A stretch of DNA of 64,000 nucleotides from Paratinospora sagittata. Taxonomy: Eukaryota; Streptophyta; Magnoliopsida; Ranunculales; Menispermaceae. The notes under the pieces are model-generated. The model did not search any database. It saw only the letters and a list, made by a program, of their open reading frames with translations, and was not told the DNA's origin. The position numbers and the translations under genes were made by a program. The stretch spans positions 9,633,729 to 9,697,728 of the forward strand of contig CM069600.1 in the NCBI GenBank assembly GCA_035771175.1, given 5' to 3'. Below are positions 1 to 12,225 of this stretch, piece after piece. The first letter of the stretch is position 1. Each line of letters starts with the position of its first letter.

Positions 1-3000
1 GTTGGTCAATTACCTCCTGGACTTGTGTAGGCTGAGCTCTCATTTGAGCACATATCACAATCTGATCTGAAGGAGTAGCACATACACTCATAACCGTAGC
101 CGCCTCAAGTAGTCTCCACTCATGAGACATCTGGCGTGCTACCATAACTGTCTCTACCCGCTTCCTGCTCAACGCATCAGCCACTACATTGGCTTTACCT
201 GGGTGGTATTCCAATGTAAAATCATAGTCTTTGAGGAGCTCCAACCACCTTCTCTGCCTCATGTTCAATTCCTTCTGAGAGAACAAGTACTTGAGGCTCT
301 TATGGTCAGAATACAGAGTGAATCTCTCACCATAGAGATAATGCCTCCAAATCTTCAAAGCAAAAACCACTGCGGCCAGTTCTAAGTCATGAACAGGGTA
401 GTTCTTTTCATGCACCTTCAACTGCCTCGATGCATAAGCAATGACCCTATCCTTCTGCATCAACACGCAACCTAAGCCGATGCGAGAGGCATCAGTATAG
501 ATAACCAACTCCTGATCAGGCTCTGGCAAAATCAACACTGGCGTAGATGTCAATCTTTTCTTCAGCTCTAAAAAGGCATTCTCACACTCCTCGGTCCATG
601 CAAATGACACATCTTTCTGGGTGAGCCTAGTCATAGGCGTAGCTATCTTGGAGAATCCTTGAACGAATCTCCTATAGTAACCAGCTAACCCAAGAAAGCT
701 TCTGATCTCGGTCACTGTGGTAGGCCTAGGCCAACTGATAATGGCTTCAACCTTAGACGGATCAACTGAAATCCCCTCAGAACTCACCACATGACCTAAG
801 AACTTCACTTCGGTGATCCAAAATTCGCACTTGCTCAGCTTTGCATATAGCCTATGCTCTCTCAGGGTTTGCAAAGTCACGCTAAGGTGTTCCTCATGCT
901 CAGCTCGAGTCTTGGAATACACCAATATGTCATCAATGAAGACGATGACAAACTTATCCAGATACTGCCTAAAGACCCTCTGCATCAGGTCCATGAACAT
1001 CGCCGGTGCATTAGTCACACCAAATGGCATCACAAGGAACTCATAATGTCCATAGCGGGTTCTGAATGCTGTCTTAGGCACATCTTCTTCCCTGATCCTC
1101 AGCTGATGATACCCGGAGCGCAAATCAATCTTCGAAAAATACTTCGCTCCCCTCAACTGATCAAACAAGTCATCAATCCTTGGGAGAGGATATTTGTTCT
1201 TGATGGTCACCCTGTTCAATTGGCGATAGTCGATGCATAACCGCAAGCTCCCATCTTTCTTTTTCACAAAAAGAACTGGAGCTCCCCAGGGTGACACACT
1301 CGGGCAAATAAAGCCTTTAGCCAATAACTCCTCGAGCTGTTTCTGCAACTCTTTCAACTCGGCTGGCGCCATTCTATATGGTGCCATGGAGATAGGCTTC
1401 GTGCCAGGGACTAGTTCAATAATGAAATCGATCTCTCGCTTCGGTGGTAATCCTGGAAGATCCGCAGGGAACACATCTTCAAAGTCCCTAACAATGGCAA
1501 TATCCTCAAGTATCACCTCACTAGTCTCTTCCTCATTAGGTACTAACCCAGCCAAAATCTCCCTATCTCCATCAGTCACAAATCTACCCCTTGTGACTGT
1601 CTGGTCTGAAGCTTTACCCTGTAGTGTAAACACTGGGTGTCCGGGGATCTGAAAAATGATTCTCTTCACGAAACAGTCGGCAACTGCATGATAAGCCGCG
1701 AGCCAATCCATCCCTAGAATTGCATCAAACTCTAAAAACTCTAGGACTCGAAAGTCAATAGGCATCTCAACATCACCAATCTAAACCACACACTGGCTAC
1801 AAATCATGTTCGGGTAGATCCTTTCCCCAGCTACAGTACTCACCACTAACCATGTACTAGCCCTAATGGGAGTCAAATGCAAACTATCTACCATACGTCC
1901 AGATATGAATGATAATGTAGAACCAGCATCAAATAATACATGCATAGAAGTACCACAAATAATAAGAGTACCTTCCACCAAAGTCCTGGATGCTGTCGGG
2001 TCTGGCTCAGTAGCTGCCTTCGCTATCTCTCTGGCACTGGACTGCTGCACAAATCCCTGAGCTCTCTGAAAATTCGGACACTCGAGCTTCCTATGCCCAG
2101 CCTGCCCACAATGAAAACATAAGAATGGAGCCCTGGGCGCAAATGACCCAGTCTGAGATGTCGTCACATAACTTCCTCGGCCTCTACCTCTGCCTCGGCC
2201 AGCAGTCTGTGGGAATGGGGGTCTTGGTGCACTCGGTGCCTGAGTAGGAATAGGGACAGGAGAGGAAACCACTGGTGAGACCATCATACCAGTCTGAACC
2301 TCGGATGTCTTACTCTGAGCACCCTCGGACTGTGCTCCTCCATAAAACTTTCTCTTCTTTCCCCAGTTTCCCTTCTTCCATGGAATTTTAAACTGTCCCC
2401 CGGACTCTGCCTGTGAAGTCTGTACACCCGGAGTTGCCCGTGTAGACATGCCATCAACCCGCTCAGCCAACTCATACTGTTTGGCCCTCTGGACCACTGT
2501 GGCAAAATCAATCATCTTCGTCACAGACAAGGCCTGTCGGATCGCAGGCCTTAGTTTCAAAGAGAACCTCATAATCTTATCACTCGGTGTCTGAACTAAC
2601 CCAGGAGCATAAACTGCGAGCTGCCTAAATCTGAGCTCGTACTCCCTGATTGACATGGTGCCCTGTGCGAGATTCAAAAACTCGAGTTGCTTAGCCTGTC
2701 TCTCAGTCTCTGGAACGTAAGCCTGTAAGAAAAACCGTTTGAAGGTGTCCCAACTCTTCACTGTCCCCTGTGTATCCAACACTGAAAGCCACCAATCCTC
2801 TGCATCACTCTCCAGTGTGTGAGCAGCACATAGGACCTGAGACTCCTCATCAAGCTCTAAGGAGCGACTAATCTTCTCGACATTCTTCAGCCAATCTTCG
2901 GCCTTCTTCAAGTCAACCCCACCAGTGAATTCCTTAGGCTTTAGCTTCATGAACTTCTCTAGCAGTCTGATCCGCCGATCAGTGGGGTTCTCCACAACAT

Positions 3001-3256
3001 TAGGAGCAGGTGTAGGCATAGGCTGAGGTACAGCCATTTGAGGTCCTGCTGCCCCTGCAGCTCCACTAGCCTCAGCCCCACTAGTGCCCGCCTCCTGAGG
3101 TATTGTTTGAGGTGACTGTCGAGCAATAGCCTCAACCTGCTGCACTAAGGCCTGTATCTGTGAAGTCTGTGCCTGAATGATCTCCTCCATCCTCCCTAAC
3201 CGGTCATCATCGGATGGCCCTGTGCGTGGCTGTCCCAATCTCTCGCTCCTCCTCAT
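1..3256 (-). CDS. Ty3/gypsy gag-pol polyprotein, partial, one in-frame stop
   Basis: Gag starts best at the ATG at 3254-3256 (MRRSERLG); an upstream in-frame ATG at 3283 adds nine hydrophobic residues. The N-terminal half has the retrotransposon gag domain ([17 protein letters not shown]), then a CCHC zinc knuckle ([14 protein letters not shown]), then an aspartic protease with DAGS in place of the usual D-T/S-G. A TAG at 1781-1783 interrupts the frame just after the protease. The same frame then stays open to the window edge through reverse transcriptase (active site FIDDILVYS near 905-940), RNase H and the connection region ending in VVADALSRK. The stop could be a single CAG-to-TAG type lesion or a suppressible stop; I favour mutation. 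It makes the structural protein and enzymes for the element's own copying. Confidence 0.92.
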
Positions 3257-3468
3257 GACACTGAGAAGTAGAAATACGAGCAACCATCACACATTTAAAA
3301 CATTAACAAAGCCTCATAACTACCCATATCATATAATACACACAGAAAATATGATAGTAAGGCTTTTAAGTTAGTTCTTTTAAGCTTTTTATTCACCTAA
3401 ATCTCTCACCCAATTCCTAGGTCAAAGTCATCTAAGTCCAATACATAAACCAAACCTAGTAAAATCAG

Positions 3469-3480
3469 GCTCTGATACCA
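3469..3480 (-). other. Primer-binding site (tRNA-iMet)
   Basis: The minus strand reads TGGTATCAGAGC, complementary to the 3' end of plant initiator-Met tRNA. It lies two bases inside the 5' LTR, which fixes the LTR boundary and the element's orientation. Confidence 0.92.
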
Positions 3481-3482
3481 AC

Positions 3483-6444
3483 TGTGGCGACCCCGCGCCC
3501 CGGACCACCAACCCCGCAGGGAATGGCGTGCGGAATGCCGGGACGGGACGCCCGGCGTAGGCATCTCCGACCACTCCTCAACTCCCGTGAGGTGGTTGAG
3601 ACCCTACAAGCCTTATCCCAACCAACGATATGATATCAAAAGGTATTAAACAAAACTACCCACCGTATTAATCATCCAAGACAAGGGATAATCCATAAAG
3701 AAATAAACCATAAATAATAATCATAATCCCTACAGTCCATTAAAATTGACATACTCATAAAGTCCAAAATTGTGGGTACAAATAAAACTATCATATGCCC
3801 ACATAGTCTATCTAACAAGTCCCAACTCACCCATACTACAATGTGGTAAGTGTTATAATTACATAATCTAAAATATAATACTTCATAATTTAAAACACAA
3901 TTCAATCAAAATGCCTCTCAACTCACATCGAGGCCTTGGATTCTCTCGCAGGCAAGGCCCTCAAGATATGACTACTCCCTTACCCTTACTTGGGACAGAA
4001 GGACCTGAAAGAGGAAAATGAGGGTGAGCCAACGATGCCCAGTGAATAGAATTCAAATATGCTATCAATACTCATCAATAAAAACCATGTATGCATGTCA
4101 ATGTGTAGCATGATTAAAAGCTCATAACATATAGATATCAAGCATTTATAATAAGTTCGATGCAAGTAAAAGTTTATCAATTTGGATCCACATTCCACAT
4201 GCCTTGGGTTACTAGTCCACGTCTATTTCACCGTGCCGTTGATCCCAATCATGTTTACTTGGGTTACTAGTCCACGTCTATTTCACCGTGCCGTTGATCC
4301 CAATCATTTCCTTCTTAAAACCCTCCTATGACAAGGTCAAGTCCCCCTATTAGCCAGATAGATGGGCCCAACCAAAGTCATAAGGTTTTCTCAAATCAAT
4401 GCATCATTCAAAACATTAGAACACATTCATGCTTTCAACATACAATATATATAAGTGATATGATGACATAAATGATATTATCATAAGTGAAGCCTACTCA
4501 CAACCAAGCCTCGCGAGAGTATTTAATCACACACGACCACCAAACCGAATAAACCCAATCAAGATCCTGAAACATACATCAATATCCTACCATACATCAA
4601 TTTCTATGCCCAATTACATAGACATTACAAATCAACCCTAAATCAGCCCACATATAATTAATAGGCCTAAATCCCATTTAATCCCATCATTCAACTCAAA
4701 TCACATGACTTAGGCCTCTAATGCATAGTTCTCATTCATAAACCATTCTATTAATCAAAAATACTGATTTTCAATTCCTTAGGCATAAACATGTCCAAAT
4801 TTGGGTCACTTGATCACAAGTAGGCCTAACCCATGATATGGTCACAACCACCAAATCAGTAGCATAATCAACCCTAATCATGCTTAATTAAACATAAGTT
4901 GCATCAATTCAATGATTCTAAGCCAAAAACATCAAAAGCCCTAAAATATGAAATTTTCCATACTTAGGCCATATTGTCGATTTACACTAGGTCACCATGT
5001 TCAGCCATGTATATCACTGATTTTGCATCATGGGTTCATCCACAATGGCAACTAGGTCAACATAGTTGACATGCAAGCTATTTGGAAAGGTCTAAGTTCA
5101 TATTCTAAATGTAGGTCTAATACAAACAACCCTACCAATTCTTCACATGTATTATTCTGTTCAGATGTATCAATCTACCAACAGAAATATGAAATCACAA
5201 AATCAACCGTACAGATTGAAGTATGTGAAGAAACAAACCTTCTGTCCAAATATCAGCCCAATCCAACGGTGGACCGAAAAGATATGTATCTTTGATGAGC
5301 AAGTGTCTAATCAGACAGTTTCTCCTTTCCTGCTGCAAATACCCAAACTCAGATGGCTATATCACACAAAATAATTAACGTATAAATATTTCCACCGTTT
5401 AGAATACAGAAATATCTGTTGTAAACTACATACCCAAATTTGATATCCATCCAACGGTAAGTTGAGGAGATCTACAAGTTTTACCGAGACGGAACGAGAA
5501 ACCCAGAAATTCCGACCAGCTTTGTTTCAGAGGTTATATCTCTTAGCACAAGCTTACAATTACGATCTCCACCGTTCAGAATGTATAAATATCAGTTATA
5601 AACTACATACCCAAATTTGATAACCATCTAACGGTAGATTTAGGAGATCTATAAGTTTGAGCGAAACAGTGCGAGAAATCCAGACTTTCCGGCCAGCTTT
5701 GTTTGAGTGGTTAGATCTCTTAGAAGAAACCTCTGATCAAGATCTCCACCGACCAGAATGAAGAACCATAAGCTACGAACGTGCTGACAAAATTTGAGCT
5801 CAATCTGACTGTAAATTCCAAAGATCCACTTCTTTGATGAAAATCTCGCAGGGTTCTTACTCCTGCAACTCTCTCCTTCTTTCTCTTCTTCTTTCCTTTC
5901 TCTTCTTTTCTTTCTCTTCTTCTTTCTTTTCTCTCCACTCACCTCTTTCTAGCACTTCCTTGATTCCCTCCTTGATTCTCTCCTTGATTCTCTCCTTGTT
6001 TTCCTCTCCTTGGTTCCCTCCACTCATTCTAGCACTTCCTTGAAGAAGACAAGTGGGCATTGGACACTTGTCCACTTTCATGCACCAACCTTCACATGTG
6101 TTGGTCTCATACTACCCATACCAACCACATGTATTTTAAATGTCCAATCTATTTAATACACCAAATCTTCAATTTCATTTATCCTTTTATTCCATCAATC
6201 CTAACCCATATCAATTCATGGTTTAATGAGCCCATGCATAAATAATAACATATGCATTAAACTTTAATTTAACATGACTCATATACAATTTATGATACAT
6301 ATATTTATATACATTATCAAGCATTAACTATACAAACATTAAACAATCATCAAACAAACACCAAACATATCAAGGCAACACATAGAGTTTGGGCAAAATA
6401 CAATTGGGTTATGGGCTAGATGAAATAATTTTCGGGGCGTCACA
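3483..6444 (-). repeat. 5' LTR of the Ty3/gypsy element (2962 bp)
   Basis: It is bounded by TG and CA (TGTGGCGACC on the plus strand at one end, GGCGTCACA at the other). Nearly the whole length is repeated in reverse complement at 7073-9924, which fixes both ends. A short direct repeat lies near 4205-4310 (ttgggttactagtccacg, twice). CT-rich tracts near 5870-6030 are part of the LTR. Confidence 0.93.
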
Positions 6445-7072
6445 GGAGATGCCCTTAGTTAAAAAGAAAATTGGATTGGAAGGATATCTTAAAAGTGATA
6501 GAAAAGGATTAGATGATAGCCTAATATTACTATGAAGTCTCCAGCATCTATTTCTCTTAAATCTTTCTTCGAAAGGGCAAATTGATATGTAGATTGATGA
6601 TGGAAATGGGACTAGGTGGAGATTTACGGGTGTTCATTCTTGTTCTTCTTATTTAGCTTATTCTTCTTCTTCTTATTTAGCTTATTCTTATTCTTCTTCT
6701 TCTTCTTCTTCTTGTGATTGCTGTGTATGTTGTTCTTCTTGTGATTGCTGTGTATGTTGTGATTTTGATTTGCTTTCTTTTTCTTCTATTTGTTTGTTGT
6801 CGGTTTTGAAGTAATGGGGAGAGGGAGATTTGGGAAGTGTTGGGTTTGTGCCTTTTTTTATTTTTTAGAAATTATTTTTTCGTTTTGTGGTTGTTGAAGG
6901 ACCAATGTTAAATAGATTGAAATTAACGCATCAATTGCTACAAAATATTGTCATATCAAATTTTTACATTAATTCATTAATACAACACGCTTTTCAATTA
7001 TATAACAAATGTGGAGCCTTAAACTTAAAAAAAAAAAATTATCTAGGCAATTTTAAATGTACTCACCAAAAT
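6445..7072. repeat. Spacer between inverted LTRs: LINE fragment plus MITE-like fragment
   Basis: About 6467-6640 resembles 11354-11540, the region just upstream of the LINE endonuclease fragment, so it is a second decayed LINE copy. A CTT/TTCTT microsatellite covers about 6650-6790. Bases about 6893-7010 resemble the MITE-like repeat at 55678-55850. No gene is supported here. Confidence 0.55.
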
Positions 7073-9924
7073 TGTGACGCCCCAAAAATTATTTCATCTA
7101 ACCCATAACTCAATTGCACTTTGCCCAAACTCTATGTGTTGCCTTGATATGGTTGGTGTTTGTTTGATGGTTGTTTAATGCTTGTATAGTTGATGCTTAA
7201 TAATGTATATAAATATGTGTATTATAAATTGTATATGGGTCATGTTAAATTAAAGTATAATGCATATGTTATTATTTATGCATGGGTCCATTAAACCATG
7301 AATTGATATGAGTTATAATTGATTGAATAAAAGGATAAATGAGAATGAAAATTTGGTGTATTAAATGGATTGGACATTTAAAATACATGGAAGCATGAGA
7401 TTGGTTAAAGTACATGTGGTTGGTATGGGTAGTATGAGACAAACACATGTGAAGGTTGGTGCATGAAAGTGGACAAGTGTCCCATGCCCACTTCTCTTAT
7501 CCAAGAATGTGCTAGAAAGTGAGGTGAGTGGAGGGAATCCAAGAATGCACTAGAAAGTAAGGTGAGTGGAGAGAAAGGAAAAAAAGAAAAGAAAAGAAGA
7601 GAAAGGAAAGAAGAAGAGAAAGAAAGAGGGAGTTGCAGGAGAAAAATCTCTGCGATGTTTTCATCAAAGAGCTGGATCTTCGGGATATATGGTCAGATTA
7701 AGCTAAAATTTTGTCAGCAAGTTCGTAGCTTATGGTTCTGCATTCTGAACGGTGGAGATCTTGATTAGAGGTTTCGTCTAAGAGATCTAACCTCTCAAAC
7801 AAAGCTGGTCGGAAAGTCTGGATTTCTCGTGCCGTTTCGCTCAAACTTATAGATCTCCTCAATATACCGTTGGATGGATATCAAATTTTGGTATGTAGTT
7901 TAAAACCGATATTTATGAATTCAGAACGGTGGAGATCTTGATTAGAGGTTTCGTCTAAGAGATCTAACCTCTCAAACAAAGCTGGTCAGAAAGTCTGGAT
8001 TTCTCGTGCCATTTTGCTCAAACTTAAAGATCTCCTCAATTTACCGTTGGATGGATATAAAATTTGGGTATGTAGTTTAAAACTGATATTTCTGTCTGAA
8101 CGGTGCAGATGTGTATGAGGTAAGTATGTTGTGCGATATAGTCATCTGAGTTTGAGTATTTGCAGCAGGAAAGGAGAAATTGTCTGATTAGAGACTTGTT
8201 CATCAAAGATACTTATCTTTTCGGTCCACCGTTGGATTGGGCTGATATTTGGACAGAATGTTTGTTTCTTCACATACTTCAATCTGTACGGTTGATTTTG
8301 TGATTACATATTTTTGTTGGTAGATTGAATTGGTAGGGTTGCTCTTATTAGACCCAAATTTAGAATATGAACTTAGACCTTTCCAAATAGCTTGCATGTC
8401 AACTATGTTGACCTAGTTGCCATTGTTGATGACTCATGATGCAAAATCAGTGATATACATGGCTGAACATGGTGACCTAGTGTAAATCGACAATATGGCC
8501 TAAGTATGGAAAATTTCATATTTTAGGGCTTTTGATGCTTTTGGCCTAGAATCATTGAATTGATGCAACTTATGTTTAATTATGCATGATTAGGGTTGAT
8601 TATGCTACTGATTTGGTGGTTGTGACCATATCATGGGTTAGGCCTACTTGTGATCAAGTGACCCAATTTTGGCATGTTTATGCCTAAGGAATTGAAAATC
8701 AGTATTTTTGATTAATAGAATGGTTTATGTATGAAAACTATGCATTAGAGGCCTAAGTCATGTGATTTGAGTTGAATGATGAGATTAGATGGAATTTAGG
8801 CCTATTGTCTATATGTGGGCTGATTTAGGGTTGATGTGTATTGTCTATGTGATTGAGCATAGAAATTGATGTATGGTAGGATATTGATGAATGTTTCAGG
8901 ATCTTGATTGAGTTGATTCAGTTTGGTGGTCGTATGTGGTTAAATACTCTCGCGAGGCTTGGTTGTGAGTAGACTTCATTTATGATTATATCTTTTATGT
9001 CATCATATCACTTATATATATTGTATGTTGAAAGCATGAATGTGTTCTAATGTTTTGAATGATGCATTGATTTGAGAAAACCTTATGACTTTGGTTGGGC
9101 CCATCTATCTGGCTAATAGGGAGACTTAACCTTGTCATAGGAGGGTTTTAGGAAAGGAAATGATTGGGGTCAACGGTACGGTGAAATAGACGTGCACTAG
9201 TAACCCAATGCATGTGGAATGTGGATCCAAATTGATAAGCTTTTACTTGCATCAAACTTATTATAAATGCTTGATATCTATATGTTATGAGCTTTTAATC
9301 ATGCTACACATTGACATGCATACATGATATTTATTGATGAGTATTGATAGCATATTTGAATTCTATTCACTGGGCACCGTTGGCTCACCCTCATTTTCCT
9401 CTTTCAGGTCCTTCTGTCCCGAATAAGGGCAAAGGAGTAGTCATATCTTGAGGGCCTTGCCTGCGAGAGAATCCAAGGTCTCGATGTGAGTTGAGAGGCA
9501 TTTTGATTAAACCGTGTTTTAAATTATGAAGTATTATATTTTGGATTATGTAATTATAACACTTACCACATTGTAGTATGGGTGAGTTGAGACTTGTTAG
9601 ATAGACCATGTGGGCATATGACGGTTTTTATTTGTACCAATTTTGGACTTTATGTGTGTGTCAATTTTAATGGACTGTAGGGATTATGATTTTATTTATG
9701 GTTCATTTTTATGGATTATCTCTTGTCTTTGATGATTAATACGGTGGGTAGTTTTGTTTAGTACCTTTTCATATTATGTCGTTGTTTGAGATAAGGCTTG
9801 TAGGGTCTCAACCACCTCACGGGAGTTGAGGAGTGGTCGAAGATGACTACACCGGGCGTCCCGCCCCGGCATTTCGCACGCCATTCCCTGCGGGGTTGGC
9901 GGTCCGGGGTGCGGGGTCACCACA
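7073..9924 (+). mobile_element. Solo LTR of the same gypsy family, inverted (2852 bp)
   Basis: It begins TGTGACGCCCC and ends GGTCACCACA, the reverse complement of the LTR at 3483-6444. A perfect 5-bp target duplication, AAAAT, flanks it (7068-7072 and 9925-9929). An LTR with intact duplication and no internal region is the product of LTR-LTR recombination after a separate insertion. Open frames inside (such as the basic-rich one near 7562) are LTR sequence, not genes. Confidence 0.95.
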
Positions 9925-9929
9925 AAAAT

Positions 9930-11196
9930 ATTTAAATATTTACTGCACTCTGCTTGAAAATTTATTCCCTAAAAAAATCTGCACTCTCACTTATGCTAGA
10001 GAACAGGCCAAGATGGAATGTGGGCTTGATCCACAATATATTTGATATTGAGGAAGCTTTACTGATGACATCTATTCCTTTAAGTAGCAACGAAGCTTTA
10101 CTGATGACATCTATTCCTTTAAGTAGCAACTGCTCTTCTAATAAGCTGGTGTGGCATTTTTTGAAGTCAGGAATCTATGAGGTGAAATCTGATTATGATG
10201 TTGCTTCCCAATTATTTATTAATGGAGTTTTTGGAGGCCCTGCTAAAGGCATTTCCAGTGCTGCACACCCTTCATCCTTTTGTGTAGGGTAATACCTGGA
10301 GGTTAAATGTTCTTGGAGAACTCGAAAGTCATTCCTTGGAAAAGTTGTAATAACTGTCTGCCAACCAGATCAATCCTAAAGAAAAGGGGATTGACACTCG
10401 ACGATTCTTGCCCCTTTTGTGTTGGAAAAGACTGAAGATACCCTTTTGTGTTGGTTCACCACTTTGCCTTAGACACTGAAAGAATCCAAGCCTATTCTTT
10501 CCTTGATGCATAGTCTTTCATTAGTAAATCTCTTGCCAATTCTCCTATAGCATATCAGAAACTGTCCTGGTGTTTGTTTGCCCTTTGGCATATATGGAAA
10601 TCCAGGAACAAGATAGTTTTCAAAGGTGATATCTCGTCTCCAGAGCTTGCTCTGCAGTTAGACGGAAAGCACTTCAGAGAATTCTTTGAAGGAGTTCAAC
10701 ATTTTGAATATTTTGGAATTGCCGAGGTGGAAATTGCTCTCGGATGCTACTTGGTGTCACCGATTCTTTAGAACTGGCATTAGATGGTGCCTTATTGATG
10801 CGAATAATCAGATTAGGCTTGCTAAAAGCAAGAATGAATGCAGGTAGTAATTTAGCCGTGGAGATTGCAGAAGCTAAAGGCCATCTTGAGTGGCTTGTCG
10901 CAGGTGATTAGGGTGATGAGATAGCCTTTGTTGGTTTGCTTAGACTACAAGCTTGTTATTGACGAGCTATTGAAGAACCAAGTATCACTTGGCCATGTAG
11001 AGTCATCTAATCAATGATGCAGGAATTGATGTTTCTTTTTAATTCATTCCTAGGAATCATAACCAGTAAGCCCACTCCCTTGCTTTTATAAAAGCCTATG
11101 TTAGTGGAGTTTCCAAGTTATGAGATGTTGTTTTGAATATAATGTTATATCCTGTGAAAACTTTTCATCTATATTAAACCATTAATTCTGTGGCAA
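9930..11196 (+). mobile_element. Decayed LINE 3' part (zinc-binding RT tail and RNase H-like)
   Basis: Frame-broken translation matches the C-terminal part of plant L1-like LINE ORF2. Near 10000-10200 is the stretch before the zinc-binding domain (SIPLSSN, WHFLKSGIYEVKS). At 10380-10620 is the zinc-binding domain (CPFCVG, ALWHIWKSRNKIVFKG), followed by RNase H-like remains. It ends in an A-rich tail at about 11186-11196. A perfect 39-bp tandem duplication sits at 10053-10091 and 10092-10130. Several stops make it non-functional. Confidence 0.78.
10053..10130. repeat. Perfect 39-bp tandem duplication inside LINE remnant
   Basis: The unit beginning gaagctttactgatgacatc is present twice head to tail with no mismatch. 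39 is a multiple of three, so the local frame (EALLMTSIPLSSN twice) is kept. Confidence 0.93.
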
Positions 11197-11349
11197 AAAA
11201 AAAAAGAATGTTGAAAATTTATAAAGCATGTGAATATCTACAATTACCCCATTATTTTTACATTTGACACATCAAATACTTACTACTTTATTGACCACTT
11301 TTTTTTTTTTTTTTTTTTCTATATGATGCTAATTAAAGAGACAAGACTA

Positions 11350-11735
11350 GCTTTGTAAAAGGTATCTTAGTTAAAAGCATATTGGAGAGTGATAGAAAAG
11401 GATTAGCAGCCCGATAGTACTATGAAAGGCCTCAACGTCAATCTCTCTTAAATATTTCTTGAAAGGAAGGGCACATCAATGTATGAATTGATGATTGAAA
11501 TGGAGCTATATGTAGATTTATAGGTTTTTATGGAGAACTTTTGGCTTCAACTCGCCAAGTGTCCTGGGAGTTGCTCAAACAATTGGATGAGGATATTGAC
11601 CACCCACGATTAATAGCAGGTGACTTTAATGAGATTTTAGAAATTAAGGAAAAAGAGGGAGGCATATCTAAGCCTAGAAGGTTGATGGAGGATTTTAGAA
11701 AGGTCGTTGATGAATGCAGTCTACAAGACCTTGCT
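11350..11735 (+). pseudogene. LINE endonuclease fragment, left half, interrupted by a hAT-like insertion
   Basis: Translation gives the apurinic-endonuclease-like domain of a plant L1 LINE: SWELLKQLDED, the signature GDFNEIL, and KPRRLMEDFR, ending in CSLQDLA. The frame stops only because a transposon begins at 11736. It resumes at 20190-20253 after the 8-bp duplicated target, with residues (YVGP.HAWCKR) that continue this domain. The LINE therefore predates the insertion. It is 5'-truncated and has stops elsewhere. Confidence 0.85.
11728..11735. repeat. 8-bp target-site duplication, left (ACCTTGCT)
   Basis: Identical to 20190-20197. Together they flank the hAT-like element and restore a LINE reading frame when the element is ignored. 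Confidence 0.88.
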
Positions 11736-12110
11736 TAGGGTGTAAGCCAACCCGACCGAATTGAACCAAACTCGACAGGTTGGGTTGGGTTGGGTTGGGT
11801 TGGGTTGATCTAGTGTGTAATGCTCCGTATGTACGAGTCAAACCCGTGTGTTGACTTATACGTATTATCAGGCATATTTGTACGCATATATGTATATGTA
11901 TGGCCTTAGAATAGGGTGAATGTGTATATAATAGAGTGATATTTATACCTAGACCCTACACATAACATGAAAAGACCAACACTTAGTGAAATCTCACCTA
12001 AAGCATTGGGAAACACATTTCTCTTTAATGAAAACCCGAGAGGGTGGTCTTTTAGGAAATTCTAGGAGAAACGCGTTTCTTGAGGAGAAGCATGTTTCTG
12101 TAAGAAAAAC

Positions 12111-12218
12111 TGTCAAAATAAACACTACCCCTCTCTCCCCATTTACAATAATGAAATATATATATATATTACAAAAACTAAAGTAAGGATAATATCGTAA
12201 TATCGTAATATCGTAATA
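12111..12218 (-). repeat. Copia 3' LTR (108 bp)
   Basis: Starts tgtcaaaataaac on the plus strand and ends with three atcgtaat repeats. It pairs with 17356-17461. The polypurine tract GAGGGGGGG (minus strand, 12219-12227) abuts it, overlapping the pol stop codon at 12226-12228. Confidence 0.93.
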
Positions 12219-12225
12219 CCCCCCC

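Larger units (their letters stand above)
1..6444 (-). mobile_element. Ty3/gypsy LTR retrotransposon, 5' portion, truncated by window edge
   Basis: Read on the minus strand, this holds a 5' LTR (3483-6444), a tRNA-iMet-type primer-binding site (3469-3480), gag, protease, reverse transcriptase and RNase H. Integrase and the 3' LTR would lie left of base 1. Domain order PR-RT-RH places it in Ty3/gypsy. The nearly 3-kb LTR suggests a Tekay/Del-type chromovirus, but the integrase chromodomain that would confirm this is outside the window. The reading frame is almost intact, so the insertion looks fairly young. The base after the outer LTR end begins ggaga, a candidate target duplication whose partner cannot be seen. 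Confidence 0.93.

Noticed and set aside
5649..6081. Lys/Glu/Arg-rich open frames
   Set aside because: Arise from CT/GA-rich tracts in the gypsy LTR, and the same tract recurs in the solo LTR.
9833..10045. 70-codon frame crossing the solo LTR end
   Set aside because: Spans an LTR/LINE junction, so it is not a gene.
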